NCBI GenBank assembly: GCA_964496705.1 | Contig: CAZCBJ010000017.1 | Location: 1-36,028, forward strand | Direction of reading: 5' to 3' | From: CAZCBJ01 sp964496705 | GTDB taxonomy: Bacteria; Chloroflexota; Anaerolineae; Anaerolineales; Anaerolineaceae | Length of the DNA stretch: 36,028 nt | Shown: positions 1 to 10,092 of the stretch, piece by piece | Numbering within the stretch: position 1 is the first letter of the stretch | Layout of the letters: each line of letters starts with the position of its first letter | The notes under the pieces: generated by a model | What the model saw: the letters and a program-made list of their open reading frames with translations, nothing else | What the model was told of the DNA's origin: nothing | The model's database searches: none | Program-made: the position numbers and the translations under genes

Positions 1-1
1 C

Positions 2-3145
<3,144 letters not shown>

Positions 3146-3171
3146 TCGCTGGAGGCGGGTCTGTTCTGCCC

Positions 3172-3234
3172 CGTACGGGCGGGTCTGGGTGAATTAGGAT
3201 GCAGGCAATAAACATGCCCAGACCCGCCCGTACG
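3172..3234. repeat. 18-bp perfect inverted repeat after the mannosidase gene
   Basis: Arms at 3172-3189 and 3217-3234 (CGTACGGGCGGGTCTGGG and its reverse complement) are a perfect 18-bp match around a 27-base loop. No T-run follows either arm, so it is not a canonical intrinsic terminator; it may still end or protect the mannosidase transcript, or be a dispersed palindrome. Confidence 0.75.
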
Positions 3235-3261
3235 CGGACGCGACCCTGCGCAGGAATCAAA

Positions 3262-3291
3262 AGGGCGTTGTGTGGGAGACCACAACGCCCT
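3262..3291. terminator. Terminator-like hairpin
   Basis: AGGGCGTTGTG at 3262-3272 pairs perfectly with CACAACGCCCT at 3281-3291 across an 8-base loop. Read on the minus strand the stem is followed by TTTTG, and on the plus strand it is preceded by AAAA, so the T-tract side faces leftward. It could serve as a transcription barrier between the mannosidase gene and the LON promoter. Confidence 0.5.
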
Positions 3292-3438
3292 CACCCATGA
3301 TGCAGGTTCCGCGGGGGAAAGCCCGGATCCTGCCCGATAAGCCTAAAAAGCCCCTGCTTTGTATCTAGTATACATCAATTTTATTAAATTGTTCCTTAAA
3401 ATATTGCCGCGCTTTTTAATTCCAAGTCTATACAGCCT

Positions 3439-3474
3439 TTGGCAATTTCGCCGCAGCACGGTACAATATAAAAA
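3439..3474 (+). promoter_or_regulatory. Leaderless-type promoter of the LON-domain gene
   Basis: TTGGCA (3439-3444), a 17-base spacer and TACAAT (3462-3467) form a good sigma-70-like promoter. The expected start of transcription, about 7 bases after the -10 box, falls at 3474-3475, which is the A of the ATG. No ribosome-binding site fits in the remaining 7 bases, so the mRNA is predicted to be leaderless. Confidence 0.7.
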
Positions 3475-4134
3475 ATGTTCCAACTCCCGTTGTTTCCGCT
3501 GCACACGGTGCTTTTCCCCGGCATGCCGCTCGATCTGAATATCTTCGAACCGCGCTACCGTCTGATGATTCAACGCTGCCTGGACGGCGATCCGGTCTTC
3601 GGCGTCAACCTCATCCGCCAGGGCGAAGAAGCCTACGGCGCGCTGGCCCAGCCCTGCGTCACCGGCTGCACCGCGCGCATCGTCAGCGTGCGCAAATCCA
3701 AAGCCGACCTGCTGCTGCTGACTGTGGTCGGTGAGGAGCGCTACCGCATCCAGCAGCTTCACCCCGGCCAGCCCTACCTGGTCGGGCAGGTCGAATCCTG
3801 GCCGCTGGAGCATCCCCAAACGCTGCATATGCTGCGCGGCATGCACAATCTCAAGCTGCTCACCCTCTCCTACATCCGCCGCATCGGTCCCCTGGTCGGC
3901 GAGGAGGTGGACCTTTCGCTCAAACAGCTCCCCGAGGAGCCGCTGCGCCTGCTCTACCTCGCCGCCACCCTCCTGCAGCTCCCCCCTGCCGAAAAGCAGC
4001 CGCTGCTCGAGGCTGAGCACGCCAATTGGCTGTTCGACGAGGTGAGCCGCCTCTACCGCCGCGAGCTGGCCGTGCTCTCCCGCTTCTACCCGCTGGAGGA
4101 AGACGAAGCCCAGCGCGCGGCGTGGTTGAATTAA
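3475..4134 (+). CDS. LON substrate-binding (PUA-like) domain protein
   Basis: A 219-residue protein made of a Lon-protease N-terminal domain only: the opening LPLFPLHTVLFPGMPLDLNIFEPRY (given in parts: LPLFPLHTVLFPG at 4-16, then IFEPRYRLM at about 23-31) is the hallmark of the LON_substr_bdg fold, and the all-helical second half (from about residue 115) matches the rest of that region. There is no AAA+ or Ser-Lys protease domain, so it is not a Lon protease; such stand-alone proteins are widespread and of unproven role, often proposed to bind substrates or act as adaptors. The ATG is placed directly after a -10 box, implying a leaderless transcript. It stands alone between two intergenic regions. 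Confidence 0.9.
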   Translation: MFQLPLFPLHTVLFPGMPLDLNIFEPRYRLMIQRCLDGDPVFGVNLIRQGEEAYGALAQPCVTGCTARIVSVRKSKADLLLLTVVGEERYRIQQLHPGQPYLVGQVESWPLEHPQTLHMLRGMHNLKLLTLSYIRRIGPLVGEEVDLSLKQLPEEPLRLLYLAATLLQLPPAEKQPLLEAEHANWLFDEVSRLYRRELAVLSRFYPLEEDEAQRAAWLN

Positions 4135-4162
4135 AAGTATCCAATCGGGCTGGTTGATTCCC

Positions 4163-4191
4163 TTCCGCTTTGCCCGCACCTGGGGTATAAA
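4163..4191 (+). promoter_or_regulatory. Candidate promoter upstream of the DUF4127 gene
   Basis: TTCCGC (4163-4168), a 17-base spacer and TATAAA (4186-4191). The -10 is good and the -35 weak. A transcript from here would carry the palindromic element at 4216-4262 in its 5' leader. Confidence 0.4.
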
Positions 4192-4215
4192 GCAGGGAAA
4201 AATTTTCCTCACCTT

Positions 4216-4262
4216 GCCCTCAACCCTTCCGCTCTCCCATGAAATGGGAAAGGGGTGAGGGC
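4216..4262 (+). repeat. REP-like palindrome, copy A (upstream of DUF4127 gene)
   Basis: GCCCTCAACCC ... AGGGGTGAGGGC with a central CTCCCAT/ATGGGA stem. It ends 17 bases before the ATG at 4280, with GGAG in the gap. It belongs to the same family as the elements at 11701-11775, 21696-21956 and 35284-35347. Confidence 0.8.
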
Positions 4263-4279
4263 CTCCCGGAGCTTTCCCT

Positions 4280-5959
4280 ATGAAAATCCTTGTCCTGCCC
4301 CTGGATGACCGTCCGGTCAATTATGATACCCCCAAGTACCTGGCCCGCTCAGCCGGGATGGAGGTGCTGCTGCCCGAGCGCGAGTGGCTGGGCAACCCCT
4401 GGCGCCCCAGCCAGCACGAGCGCCTGGTGCAGTGGCTGATCGAGTCGGTGCCCCTCGCCGACGCCGTCATCCTGGCCGTCGACACCCTGGCCTACGGTGG
4501 GCTGATCCCCTCGCGCCGCTCGGCGGACCCCTTCGATCTGGTCATGCAGCGCCTGGCCTTCCTCAAGCAGATCAAGCGCGACCGCCCGCGACTGCCCATC
4601 TTCGCTTCCAGCGTGATCCTGCGCATCAACCGCTCCGACTCGGCTGAGGAGGAAAAGCCCTACTGGGCCAGCTACGGCGCGCGCATGTTCCGCCTCTCCT
4701 ACCTGGAGCACAAATCCGCGCTGGAGTTGGCCTCACAAGCTGAGACCGCCGAGCGCGGCGAGCTGCGCGCCGGGGTGCCGGACGAGGTGTACAACGACTA
4801 CCTGGCCGGGCGGGCGCGCAACCACGCCGTCAACCTGGCGATGATCGACTGGGCCGCCGAGGGCGTGTTCGACTGCCTGGTGCTGCCCCAGGACGACACC
4901 GCCGAGTACGGCTGGAACATCGCCGAGGCGCGCAAGCTGCAGGCCGCCATTCGCCGCCGCGGGCTGACCGAAAAAGCCATCACCTATCCCGGCGCCGACG
5001 AGATCGGCAGCCTGCTGCTGGCCAGCTTCGTCTGCCGCCAGGCCGGCTTCCAGCCGCGCGTCTTCGTGCGCTACTCTTCCACCCTCTCGGCTGAACAGAT
5101 CACCTCCTACGAGGACCGCCCCTTCCACGAGATGATCAAAGCCCACCTGGCGCCGCTCAACGGCGTGCTGGCCGATGCGCCCGCCGAGGCTGATTTCCTG
5201 CTCTACGTCAACGGACCCACGGTGGGGCGCGGCGACGGCTACATGGAGCTGCTCGCCTGGGAGGGCGTCGAGGCAGTCAAGGCCAGAATGCCTGCCGCCT
5301 ACCATCCCGCGCTGGACGAGGTCAGCGCCTGGCGCGGCTACCGCGAGACGCTGGCCGAGCTGCAGACCCCCTATCGCAGCCCCGAGGAGTTCACCCGCTC
5401 GATCCTGGCGGCGGTCGAAGCCGGGCGCCAGGTGGCGGTGGCCGACGTGGCCTTCTCCAACGGCATGGACATCGCCCTGGGCGGCATGCTCGTGCGCCAT
5501 CCGCAGACCGCCCGGCTGGCCTCCGTCGGCGGCTGGAACACCGCCGGCAACACGCTGGGCACGGTGCTGGCCCAGGCCGCCATCCGCGTCCTGGCGCTGC
5601 GCCGCGACCCCGCCCCCGACCAGACCGCTGCGCACCTCGAATTTCTCTTCCTGCGCCTGATCGACGATTACTACTATCAGGCCGTCCAGCGCACCCGCAC
5701 GCTCTACGAGGACTATCCCGCGCTCGGCCTGCCGATTGACGGCGACCACATGGACGATCCCGCCCAGTTAGCCGCGATCGAGGGCTGCGTGCAGCGCCGC
5801 ATCCTGGCCGCCGCCGCCGAGCTGCGCGAGTTGTTCATCCGCTCCGGGCTGGTCAGGGACGTGCAGGTGAGCAACATCCACCTGCCCTGGCAGCGCATGT
5901 TCGAGGTGGGCTTTGAGGTGAAGGTTGTGATGCGCGGAGGAGTGAGGCGTGATGCGTGA
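4280..5959 (+). CDS. DUF4127 family protein
   Basis: A 559-residue cytosolic protein of the DUF4127 family. The family opening MKILVLPLDDRPVNYD, the AVDTLAYGGLIPSR segment near residue 70-85 and the SNGMDIALGGML/GGWNTAGNTLGT segments near 400-430 are clear. Members are found in Firmicutes and Chloroflexota near carbohydrate genes; no biochemical function is established, though the fold and DDRP-type acidic motifs suggest an enzyme acting on a phosphorylated or sugar-like ligand (inference). The start ATG is preceded by GGAG and by a REP-like hairpin. The last eight codons run into a GTGATGCG-type repeat that supplies the stop codon, so the natural C-terminus may have been altered by repeat growth. 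Confidence 0.9.
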   Translation: MKILVLPLDDRPVNYDTPKYLARSAGMEVLLPEREWLGNPWRPSQHERLVQWLIESVPLADAVILAVDTLAYGGLIPSRRSADPFDLVMQRLAFLKQIKRDRPRLPIFASSVILRINRSDSAEEEKPYWASYGARMFRLSYLEHKSALELASQAETAERGELRAGVPDEVYNDYLAGRARNHAVNLAMIDWAAEGVFDCLVLPQDDTAEYGWNIAEARKLQAAIRRRGLTEKAITYPGADEIGSLLLASFVCRQAGFQPRVFVRYSSTLSAEQITSYEDRPFHEMIKAHLAPLNGVLADAPAEADFLLYVNGPTVGRGDGYMELLAWEGVEAVKARMPAAYHPALDEVSAWRGYRETLAELQTPYRSPEEFTRSILAAVEAGRQVAVADVAFSNGMDIALGGMLVRHPQTARLASVGGWNTAGNTLGTVLAQAAIRVLALRRDPAPDQTAAHLEFLFLRLIDDYYYQAVQRTRTLYEDYPALGLPIDGDHMDDPAQLAAIEGCVQRRILAAAAELRELFIRSGLVRDVQVSNIHLPWQRMFEVGFEVKVVMRGGVRRDA

Positions 5960-6102
5960 GGCGTGATGCGGCAGGAATGATTCGTGAGGCGTGATGCGTG
6001 AGAAGCAAATCGGATGGCTGAGAGTTGACCGCTGACCGACAACCGATAACCGATAACCGATAACCGACAACCGCCCACCGACAACTGACAACTGACAACC
6101 AC
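5925..6102. repeat. Two short tandem-repeat tracts between convergent genes
   Basis: First tract (about 5925-6002): repeats of GTGAGGCGTGATGC type. Second tract (about 6027-6100): units GATAACCGATAACC, GACAACCG and ACTGACAACTGACA. They fill the space between the convergent DUF4127 and DUF4434-like genes, and the first overlaps the 3' end of the DUF4127 frame. Units are directly abutting with no spacers, so this is not a CRISPR array. Confidence 0.8.
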
Positions 6103-6108
6103 TCCCCC

Positions 6109-7182
6109 CTACCGCTCCCCCGCCGCGATGGAGGCCAGGTAGGCGCGGCGCAGGTTGACCCCCGCCTCGCCGGCCAGCACCGAGTAGAAATAAGGCACCT
6201 CCCAACTGACGATCTTCTCGCCCACCTGGTGGGCGTTGGCCAGCTGCACCGCCAGGCGGGTGAAATCGGCGGGGACAAAATCGCAGCTCGTGCCGATCTT
6301 GACCCGCTCGAAGGACTCGGCGTTGACCCACAGGCGCATGCCCGTCGCGCGGCAGACGCGCTGCCAGAGCTCGAACGAGGGCTTGAGGTGCGCCAGGCGG
6401 TTGCCGAAGGTGCCGATGGAGTCCTGCGGGGTCATGTAGTCGATCGGCACGCCGTCGAACAGGCTGACCAGGAACTGGTAGATTTCCTCTTCGCGGTCTT
6501 CGAAATAAAAGGTGCCGGGCGAGGCCAGGATGGGGATGCCGGGCAGGCGCGCCTTGACCGCCGCGCACATCTCGCGGAAATAGCGGTTGAGCAATTGCTC
6601 GCGCTCGGGCTGGCGCTGGCCGGGGAAGCCCGTCTCGGGGCTCATGTAATAGCCCTGGAAGCCACCGCGGTAGAGCGCCAGCAGCTCATCGAACACCGCC
6701 AGTTGCCCGTCGAGGTCGCGCTGCAGGTCGGCCCAGGTGGCGTGCTCGTCGAAGGCCATCAGGTTGCCCAGCCCGCCCAGGTAGAGGGTCATGCCCTCGG
6801 CGGCGGCCGCCTCGCACAGCGGGGTGAGCGAATCCCAGGTCTTGAAATCCGACAGCAGTTTGGAGGGGTAGTTGCACTCGCGCACCTCGGCCCAGGCGGC
6901 GGCCTGGTGGATGAGCGTGTCCACGCCCATCTCCTTCAGCTCGTCCATCAGCGCGCGCCACTCACTCACACCCCAACCCATCGTGTTGCGCCCGACGTAA
7001 TCCGGCGGGTGGGAGTAGATGAACGTGCCGGTGATGCGCCCGCCGCGCGGGGGTTCCGCAAGCGCAGCCAGGAAGGCTGCGTTGCTTTCCAGGCCGTAAT
7101 CCATCAGCCCGCGGTACCAGTTGTGGTCGTCCGGCCCGGGGATCACCAGGGTGTAATCATCTTGGGGGAGAAAGTGCAGCAT
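6109..7182 (-). CDS. DUF4434-like TIM-barrel protein (putative glycosidase-like)
   Basis: A 357-residue protein without signal peptide. The run RITGTFIYSHPPDYVGRN, the GVDTLIHQAAAW strand, the YPSKLL motif and the GYYMSPETGF and ILASPGTFYF segments match the DUF4434 group, which adopts a beta/alpha barrel related to glycoside hydrolases. Acidic residues in SPETG (about 185) and in NAESFE (about 315) sit where barrel hydrolases carry catalytic acids, but activity is inferred. An AAAGGAG ribosome-binding site lies 7 bases before the ATG. It is the last gene of the minus-strand group that starts near 11.7 kb and is convergent with the DUF4127 gene, with which it may share a sugar-related role. 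Confidence 0.75.
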   Translation of the reverse strand: MLHFLPQDDYTLVIPGPDDHNWYRGLMDYGLESNAAFLAALAEPPRGGRITGTFIYSHPPDYVGRNTMGWGVSEWRALMDELKEMGVDTLIHQAAAWAEVRECNYPSKLLSDFKTWDSLTPLCEAAAAEGMTLYLGGLGNLMAFDEHATWADLQRDLDGQLAVFDELLALYRGGFQGYYMSPETGFPGQRQPEREQLLNRYFREMCAAVKARLPGIPILASPGTFYFEDREEEIYQFLVSLFDGVPIDYMTPQDSIGTFGNRLAHLKPSFELWQRVCRATGMRLWVNAESFERVKIGTSCDFVPADFTRLAVQLANAHQVGEKIVSWEVPYFYSVLAGEAGVNLRRAYLASIAAGER

Positions 7183-7195
7183 GGGGGGCTCCTTT

Positions 7196-7320
7196 CTAGC
7201 GCGCTGCGGCCTGTTCGCGGTTTCCGGCCGTCGCTTTCAGCGCGGCAGCCGCCTTTTGCGCAACATTCAAATCCTCAAATGGTTTCCAGCCAATCCGCCA
7301 GGGTTCTGCCCTGCCTCCAT
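7196..7320 (-). pseudogene. Possible coding remnant upstream of the DUF4434-like gene
   Basis: In the frame ending at TAG 7196 the minus strand reads a plausible peptide (NGGRAEPWRIGWKPFEDLN and on, ending GNREQAAAR) immediately before the next gene's ribosome-binding site. It has no ATG, GTG or TTG start in a sensible position. It could be the tail of a decayed gene or chance. Low confidence. Confidence 0.2.
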
Positions 7321-7344
7321 TGTAGCACCGATCCGCTCCTTCCC

Positions 7345-8367
7345 CTAAAAGCACCTTGCCAGCAGCCCCAGCATCTCCAGCGAGCTGTCCACGCGGCGGT
7401 TGAGCGGGTGGCACCAGTCCTCGGATAGCGGAAAGCAGGAATACGGCCGGCGGTAGGCCCCCGCGCCCAGGTCCCACAACCCGTCCGACCCGCGCTGCCG
7501 CCAGATCCAGTTGGCGGCTTCCGCACACCGCTCTTTCCACAACGGGAAGCGCGAGAGCAGTTGGTGCGCGCGGAACCAGTTCCAGAAATGCTTCGCCGCC
7601 AGCGGCGGCGGATTACTGATGGCCTGGTCATACACATAATAGATGCCGCGTGGGTAGTGCAGGACGAAATCCAGCACGCGGCGCTCCAGCTCCTGCGGCA
7701 GCCGCCGGCCGCCCGCCGAGAGGATCAGCAGCGGAGGAAGCACGTGAAACGGCACCGGATTCTTCATGCGGCACTGCAGCAGATCGTTCAACACAGCGAT
7801 CTCGCGCTGGCGGTCGTATGCGCCGGACTGGAAGGCGGCGGTCAGCGCCTCAGCCCACAGCGCCCAAAACACATCAAGGCTCGGGTGGGTGGGGTCGATC
7901 TGCGCCAGCGCGGCAGCCGCATAATGCCGCTCCCAGACGTACCAGGCCAGCGGGTTGTCGTGCTTTTCGGGCGGGTCGGGCCAGTCGAGCCGCCCGTCCA
8001 TGTAAGCCAGCAGCAGCGGAATCACCCTGGCCAGCACGGGATGGGTGCCGTCCAGACCGATGCCCAGCGCTTCGTGGATGGCTGCCTCGGTGGTCGGGAT
8101 GGGCTGTTTCACACTGCTATCCTGGGTGTGGAAGCGCCCCCAACTGCCGTCGGCTTGCTGCGAGTTTTCCAGCCGGGCCACCCATTTTGAGCCTTGCAGG
8201 GCGGCCTGCGCTCGCACATACGCCGGGCAGGCGGGGTCGGCGCGCAGCACATCGCGCAGCAGCCGAAAGCGCGGCGCGGGGTCGGGGTTCAGGGCCAGCA
8301 GACCGCGCGCGGTCTCCTGCAGGTCGTTCAGGCTAAACTCCAGCAGGATTGCCTTCCAAGAAGTCAT
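7345..8367 (-). CDS. Alpha/alpha-toroid (prenyltransferase/squalene-cyclase-like) protein
   Basis: A 340-residue helical protein. The QW-like motif QQADGSWGRF at 70-79 followed by TTEAAIHEALGIGLD is typical of the terpene-cyclase/prenyltransferase toroid repeats, and a degenerate second one (WRQRGSDGLWD) lies near residue 290. The DxDD motif of squalene cyclases is not present, so it is unlikely to be a cyclase and may be a binding or scaffold member. The ATG at 8367 overlaps the stop of the upstream ferredoxin-like gene (ATGA), indicating translational coupling. The same frame is open further upstream but only as a shadow of that gene. A link of toroid proteins with iron-sulfur redox partners is seen here but its purpose is unknown. 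Confidence 0.75.
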   Translation of the reverse strand: MTSWKAILLEFSLNDLQETARGLLALNPDPAPRFRLLRDVLRADPACPAYVRAQAALQGSKWVARLENSQQADGSWGRFHTQDSSVKQPIPTTEAAIHEALGIGLDGTHPVLARVIPLLLAYMDGRLDWPDPPEKHDNPLAWYVWERHYAAAALAQIDPTHPSLDVFWALWAEALTAAFQSGAYDRQREIAVLNDLLQCRMKNPVPFHVLPPLLILSAGGRRLPQELERRVLDFVLHYPRGIYYVYDQAISNPPPLAAKHFWNWFRAHQLLSRFPLWKERCAEAANWIWRQRGSDGLWDLGAGAYRRPYSCFPLSEDWCHPLNRRVDSSLEMLGLLARCF

Positions 8368-9446
8368 TGCGGGCGTGCTGCGGCCTGCCCGCCGGCGATG
8401 ATGCGCCAGGTCTCGTCGAGCGTGGCGGGGGGTTGGGTGAGCGCGCTTTGTGGCTTGCGCACCAGGGTCAGCGCGCCGTTCGGGCAGGTGGTGACGCACA
8501 GCCCGCAGCCGATGCAGCGCTCTTCCTGCAGTTCCACCCCGCCCGCACCCTGCGCCAGCGCTTCCATCTGGCAGCGCTCCAGGCAGGTGCCGCAGCCGCC
8601 GCACAGCGCGGCATCCAGCCGGGCAATATACGCGCTGGCGGCGTAATCCGCCGGGCGGGGATGCCGTTTCAGGTCGCCCAGCACCCCGCAGCAGCAACCG
8701 CAGCAGCAGCAGATGAACTCGATCTCGCGGGCGTTGCTCGGCTGCAGCACCAGGTTGGACGCATCCGCGCGCGCCAGGATCTCCAGCACCTCCTCGCGCG
8801 CAATGGGGCGCGCCCGCCCGCTGCGCACGTAGAAATCCGCCCAGTCGCCGAACACCAGGCAGCTCTCCTCCGGCGCGTCACAGCCCCCGCCCGCCAGCTT
8901 GACCGCCCGGCGGCAGATGCACGGCGCCACCGCGAAGCGCTGGCTGCTGCGCACCAGCTCGTACACCTGCTCGTAGGGCAGCGCCTCGAGGTGGTGGCGG
9001 ATGCTCTCCCCCACCGGGATGACGCGCAGCTGGGGGATGGTCTCGACCTGCGGGCGGGGTAGGACAGACGACCAGTACGAGACGAAATACCCCAGCAGGT
9101 CCAGATCGAGGTTCTGCACCTGGAACTCGTAAATGCCCACCACCAGCGGCGAGGCCTGGTAGCGCGGGCTGCCGTCTTCGGCGCGGTGGGCCAGGATCAG
9201 CCCTTTTTTGGCCATCTCCTCCAGCCGCGGCCCGACCTGCTCCGCAGTCAGTCCGGCCCGCGCGGCGATGACCGCGGCGCTCTCGCGCTCCAGCGTCAGA
9301 TGCACCGCCAGGCTGGCTTCTTCCACACTGAACAGGCGCTCCAGCAGGCGCAGGTCGGCGTCATTCTCAGCCGGCGGAAAGCCGTCCGGCAGCCGGTCCA
9401 GGTGCCCGGCCAGTCGGCGGTAGATCAACTGGGTATGTTCGTCCAT
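8364..9446 (-). CDS. Winged-helix, Cys-rich, 2x[4Fe-4S] ferredoxin-type protein
   Basis: A 360-residue protein in three parts. Residues 40-95 look like a winged helix (AAVIAARAGLTAEQVGPRLEEM with KKGLILAHR wing). The middle holds C176-x-C178-x10-C189-x6-C196 and a remarkable run of seven cysteines in ICCCCGCCCG at 246-253. The C-terminus is a classical dicluster ferredoxin: C282-xx-C285-xx-C288-xxx-C292 and C311-xx-C314-xx-C317-xxx-C321. It should bind two [4Fe-4S] clusters and perhaps a further metal centre. ATG 9446 was chosen because upstream codons have no start with a ribosome-binding site. It is coupled to the toroid gene and has a shorter relative at 13286-14212. Function unknown; electron transfer with redox sensing is an inference. 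Confidence 0.85.
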   Translation of the reverse strand: MDEHTQLIYRRLAGHLDRLPDGFPPAENDADLRLLERLFSVEEASLAVHLTLERESAAVIAARAGLTAEQVGPRLEEMAKKGLILAHRAEDGSPRYQASPLVVGIYEFQVQNLDLDLLGYFVSYWSSVLPRPQVETIPQLRVIPVGESIRHHLEALPYEQVYELVRSSQRFAVAPCICRRAVKLAGGGCDAPEESCLVFGDWADFYVRSGRARPIAREEVLEILARADASNLVLQPSNAREIEFICCCCGCCCGVLGDLKRHPRPADYAASAYIARLDAALCGGCGTCLERCQMEALAQGAGGVELQEERCIGCGLCVTTCPNGALTLVRKPQSALTQPPATLDETWRIIAGGQAAARPQ

Positions 9447-9495
9447 GGAAATCTCTTTTTGGGGGGTGAGCCGGCGCACATTGCGCGGCGCGCTT

Positions 9496-9501
9496 ATTAT
9501 A
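9496..9501 (-). promoter_or_regulatory. -10 box (TATAAT) upstream of the ferredoxin-like gene
   Basis: A perfect minus-strand TATAAT at 9501-9496, about 50 bases before the ATG at 9446, in the 61-base gap between two genes. No convincing -35 box is seen at 16-18 bases. Confidence 0.4.
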
Positions 9502-9507
9502 ATCCGT

Positions 9508-10053
9508 TCAATCCGCTTTCTTCTTCGGCCGGCGCGGGATGATGAAGGGCACTTCGCGCTTGTACTGCAGGTAGGCTTCGCCAAAGCGCTCTGCCAGCTC
9601 CTTTTCTTCAAAGAGCTTCAGATAGAGCAGCAGCAGCCCGAAAAAGCCCAGCACCATGCCGATCCCCAGCGGCGTCCCGGCGGCCAGGCCCAGTCCGCCG
9701 TAAGCCAGTAGCGTGCCCAGCGTCATCGGGTTGCGGCAGTAAGCGAACGCCCCGCCGGTGAGCAGTTCCTGGGTGGGCATCACAGGCAGCGGCGTGCCCC
9801 GCCCGCGGGTCAACTGCGCCTGGACCGACCAAAAAGCGAAGAAAAAGCCCGCCGCCGTCACCAGCCCGCCGAGGATCACGTTCAGCGCGCCCAGGTCAAA
9901 GCCCGCCAGCCCCAGGCGCCGGTCCAGGCGCGGGCCGACCCCGATCACCACGTAGGGCAGCAGCCCGAGGAAGATGACCGCCAGCAGGAGCATGACCGCG
10001 ATGCGCACGCCCAGGCGGTGCTCTTTTTGCGCCCATTTGATGTAGATAGACAT
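9508..10053 (-). CDS. Isoprenylcysteine carboxyl methyltransferase (ICMT)-like membrane protein
   Basis: A 181-residue integral membrane protein with about four to five membrane segments (near 17-38, 57-77, 105-125, 130-148). The family signature is present: GAFAYCRNPMTLGTLLAYGG (RNPM at about 108-111) followed by the cytosolic tail EEKELAERFGEAYLQYKREVPFIIPR, which forms the S-adenosylmethionine/substrate site in ICMT relatives. Bacterial members methylate small lipidic or isoprenoid substrates, most uncharacterised. AAGGAG lies 6 bases before the ATG. It sits between the secreted TPR protein and the ferredoxin-like gene in the same direction. Confidence 0.85.
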   Translation of the reverse strand: MSIYIKWAQKEHRLGVRIAVMLLLAVIFLGLLPYVVIGVGPRLDRRLGLAGFDLGALNVILGGLVTAAGFFFAFWSVQAQLTRGRGTPLPVMPTQELLTGGAFAYCRNPMTLGTLLAYGGLGLAAGTPLGIGMVLGFFGLLLLYLKLFEEKELAERFGEAYLQYKREVPFIIPRRPKKKAD

Positions 10054-10092
10054 GGGTAACTCCTTTGGAGAAACAGATGGAAACGCGACTGC

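Larger units (their letters stand above)
3146..3474. other. Intergenic region with two inverted repeats and a promoter
   Basis: A 329-base non-coding stretch between the mannosidase and the LON-domain gene. Its first half is GC-rich and holds an 18-bp and an 11-bp inverted repeat (listed separately). Its second half, from about 3341, turns sharply AT-rich and ends in a strong sigma-70-like promoter directly against the next start codon. I see no open frame with coding character. Confidence 0.7.

Noticed and set aside
6027..6102. Possible CRISPR array (GATAACC units)
   Set aside because: Units are 7-14 bases, directly adjacent and without unique spacers; no cas genes nearby.
6229..7428. A 399-codon plus-strand open frame opposite the DUF4434-like gene
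   Set aside because: Its sequence has no family resemblance, is full of Gln/Ala/His typical of antisense frames in GC-rich DNA, and the minus-strand protein is clearly real.
8368..8697. N-terminal extension of the toroid protein
   Set aside because: It reads the ferredoxin coding region in another frame; ATG 8367 overlaps that gene's stop as expected for coupling.
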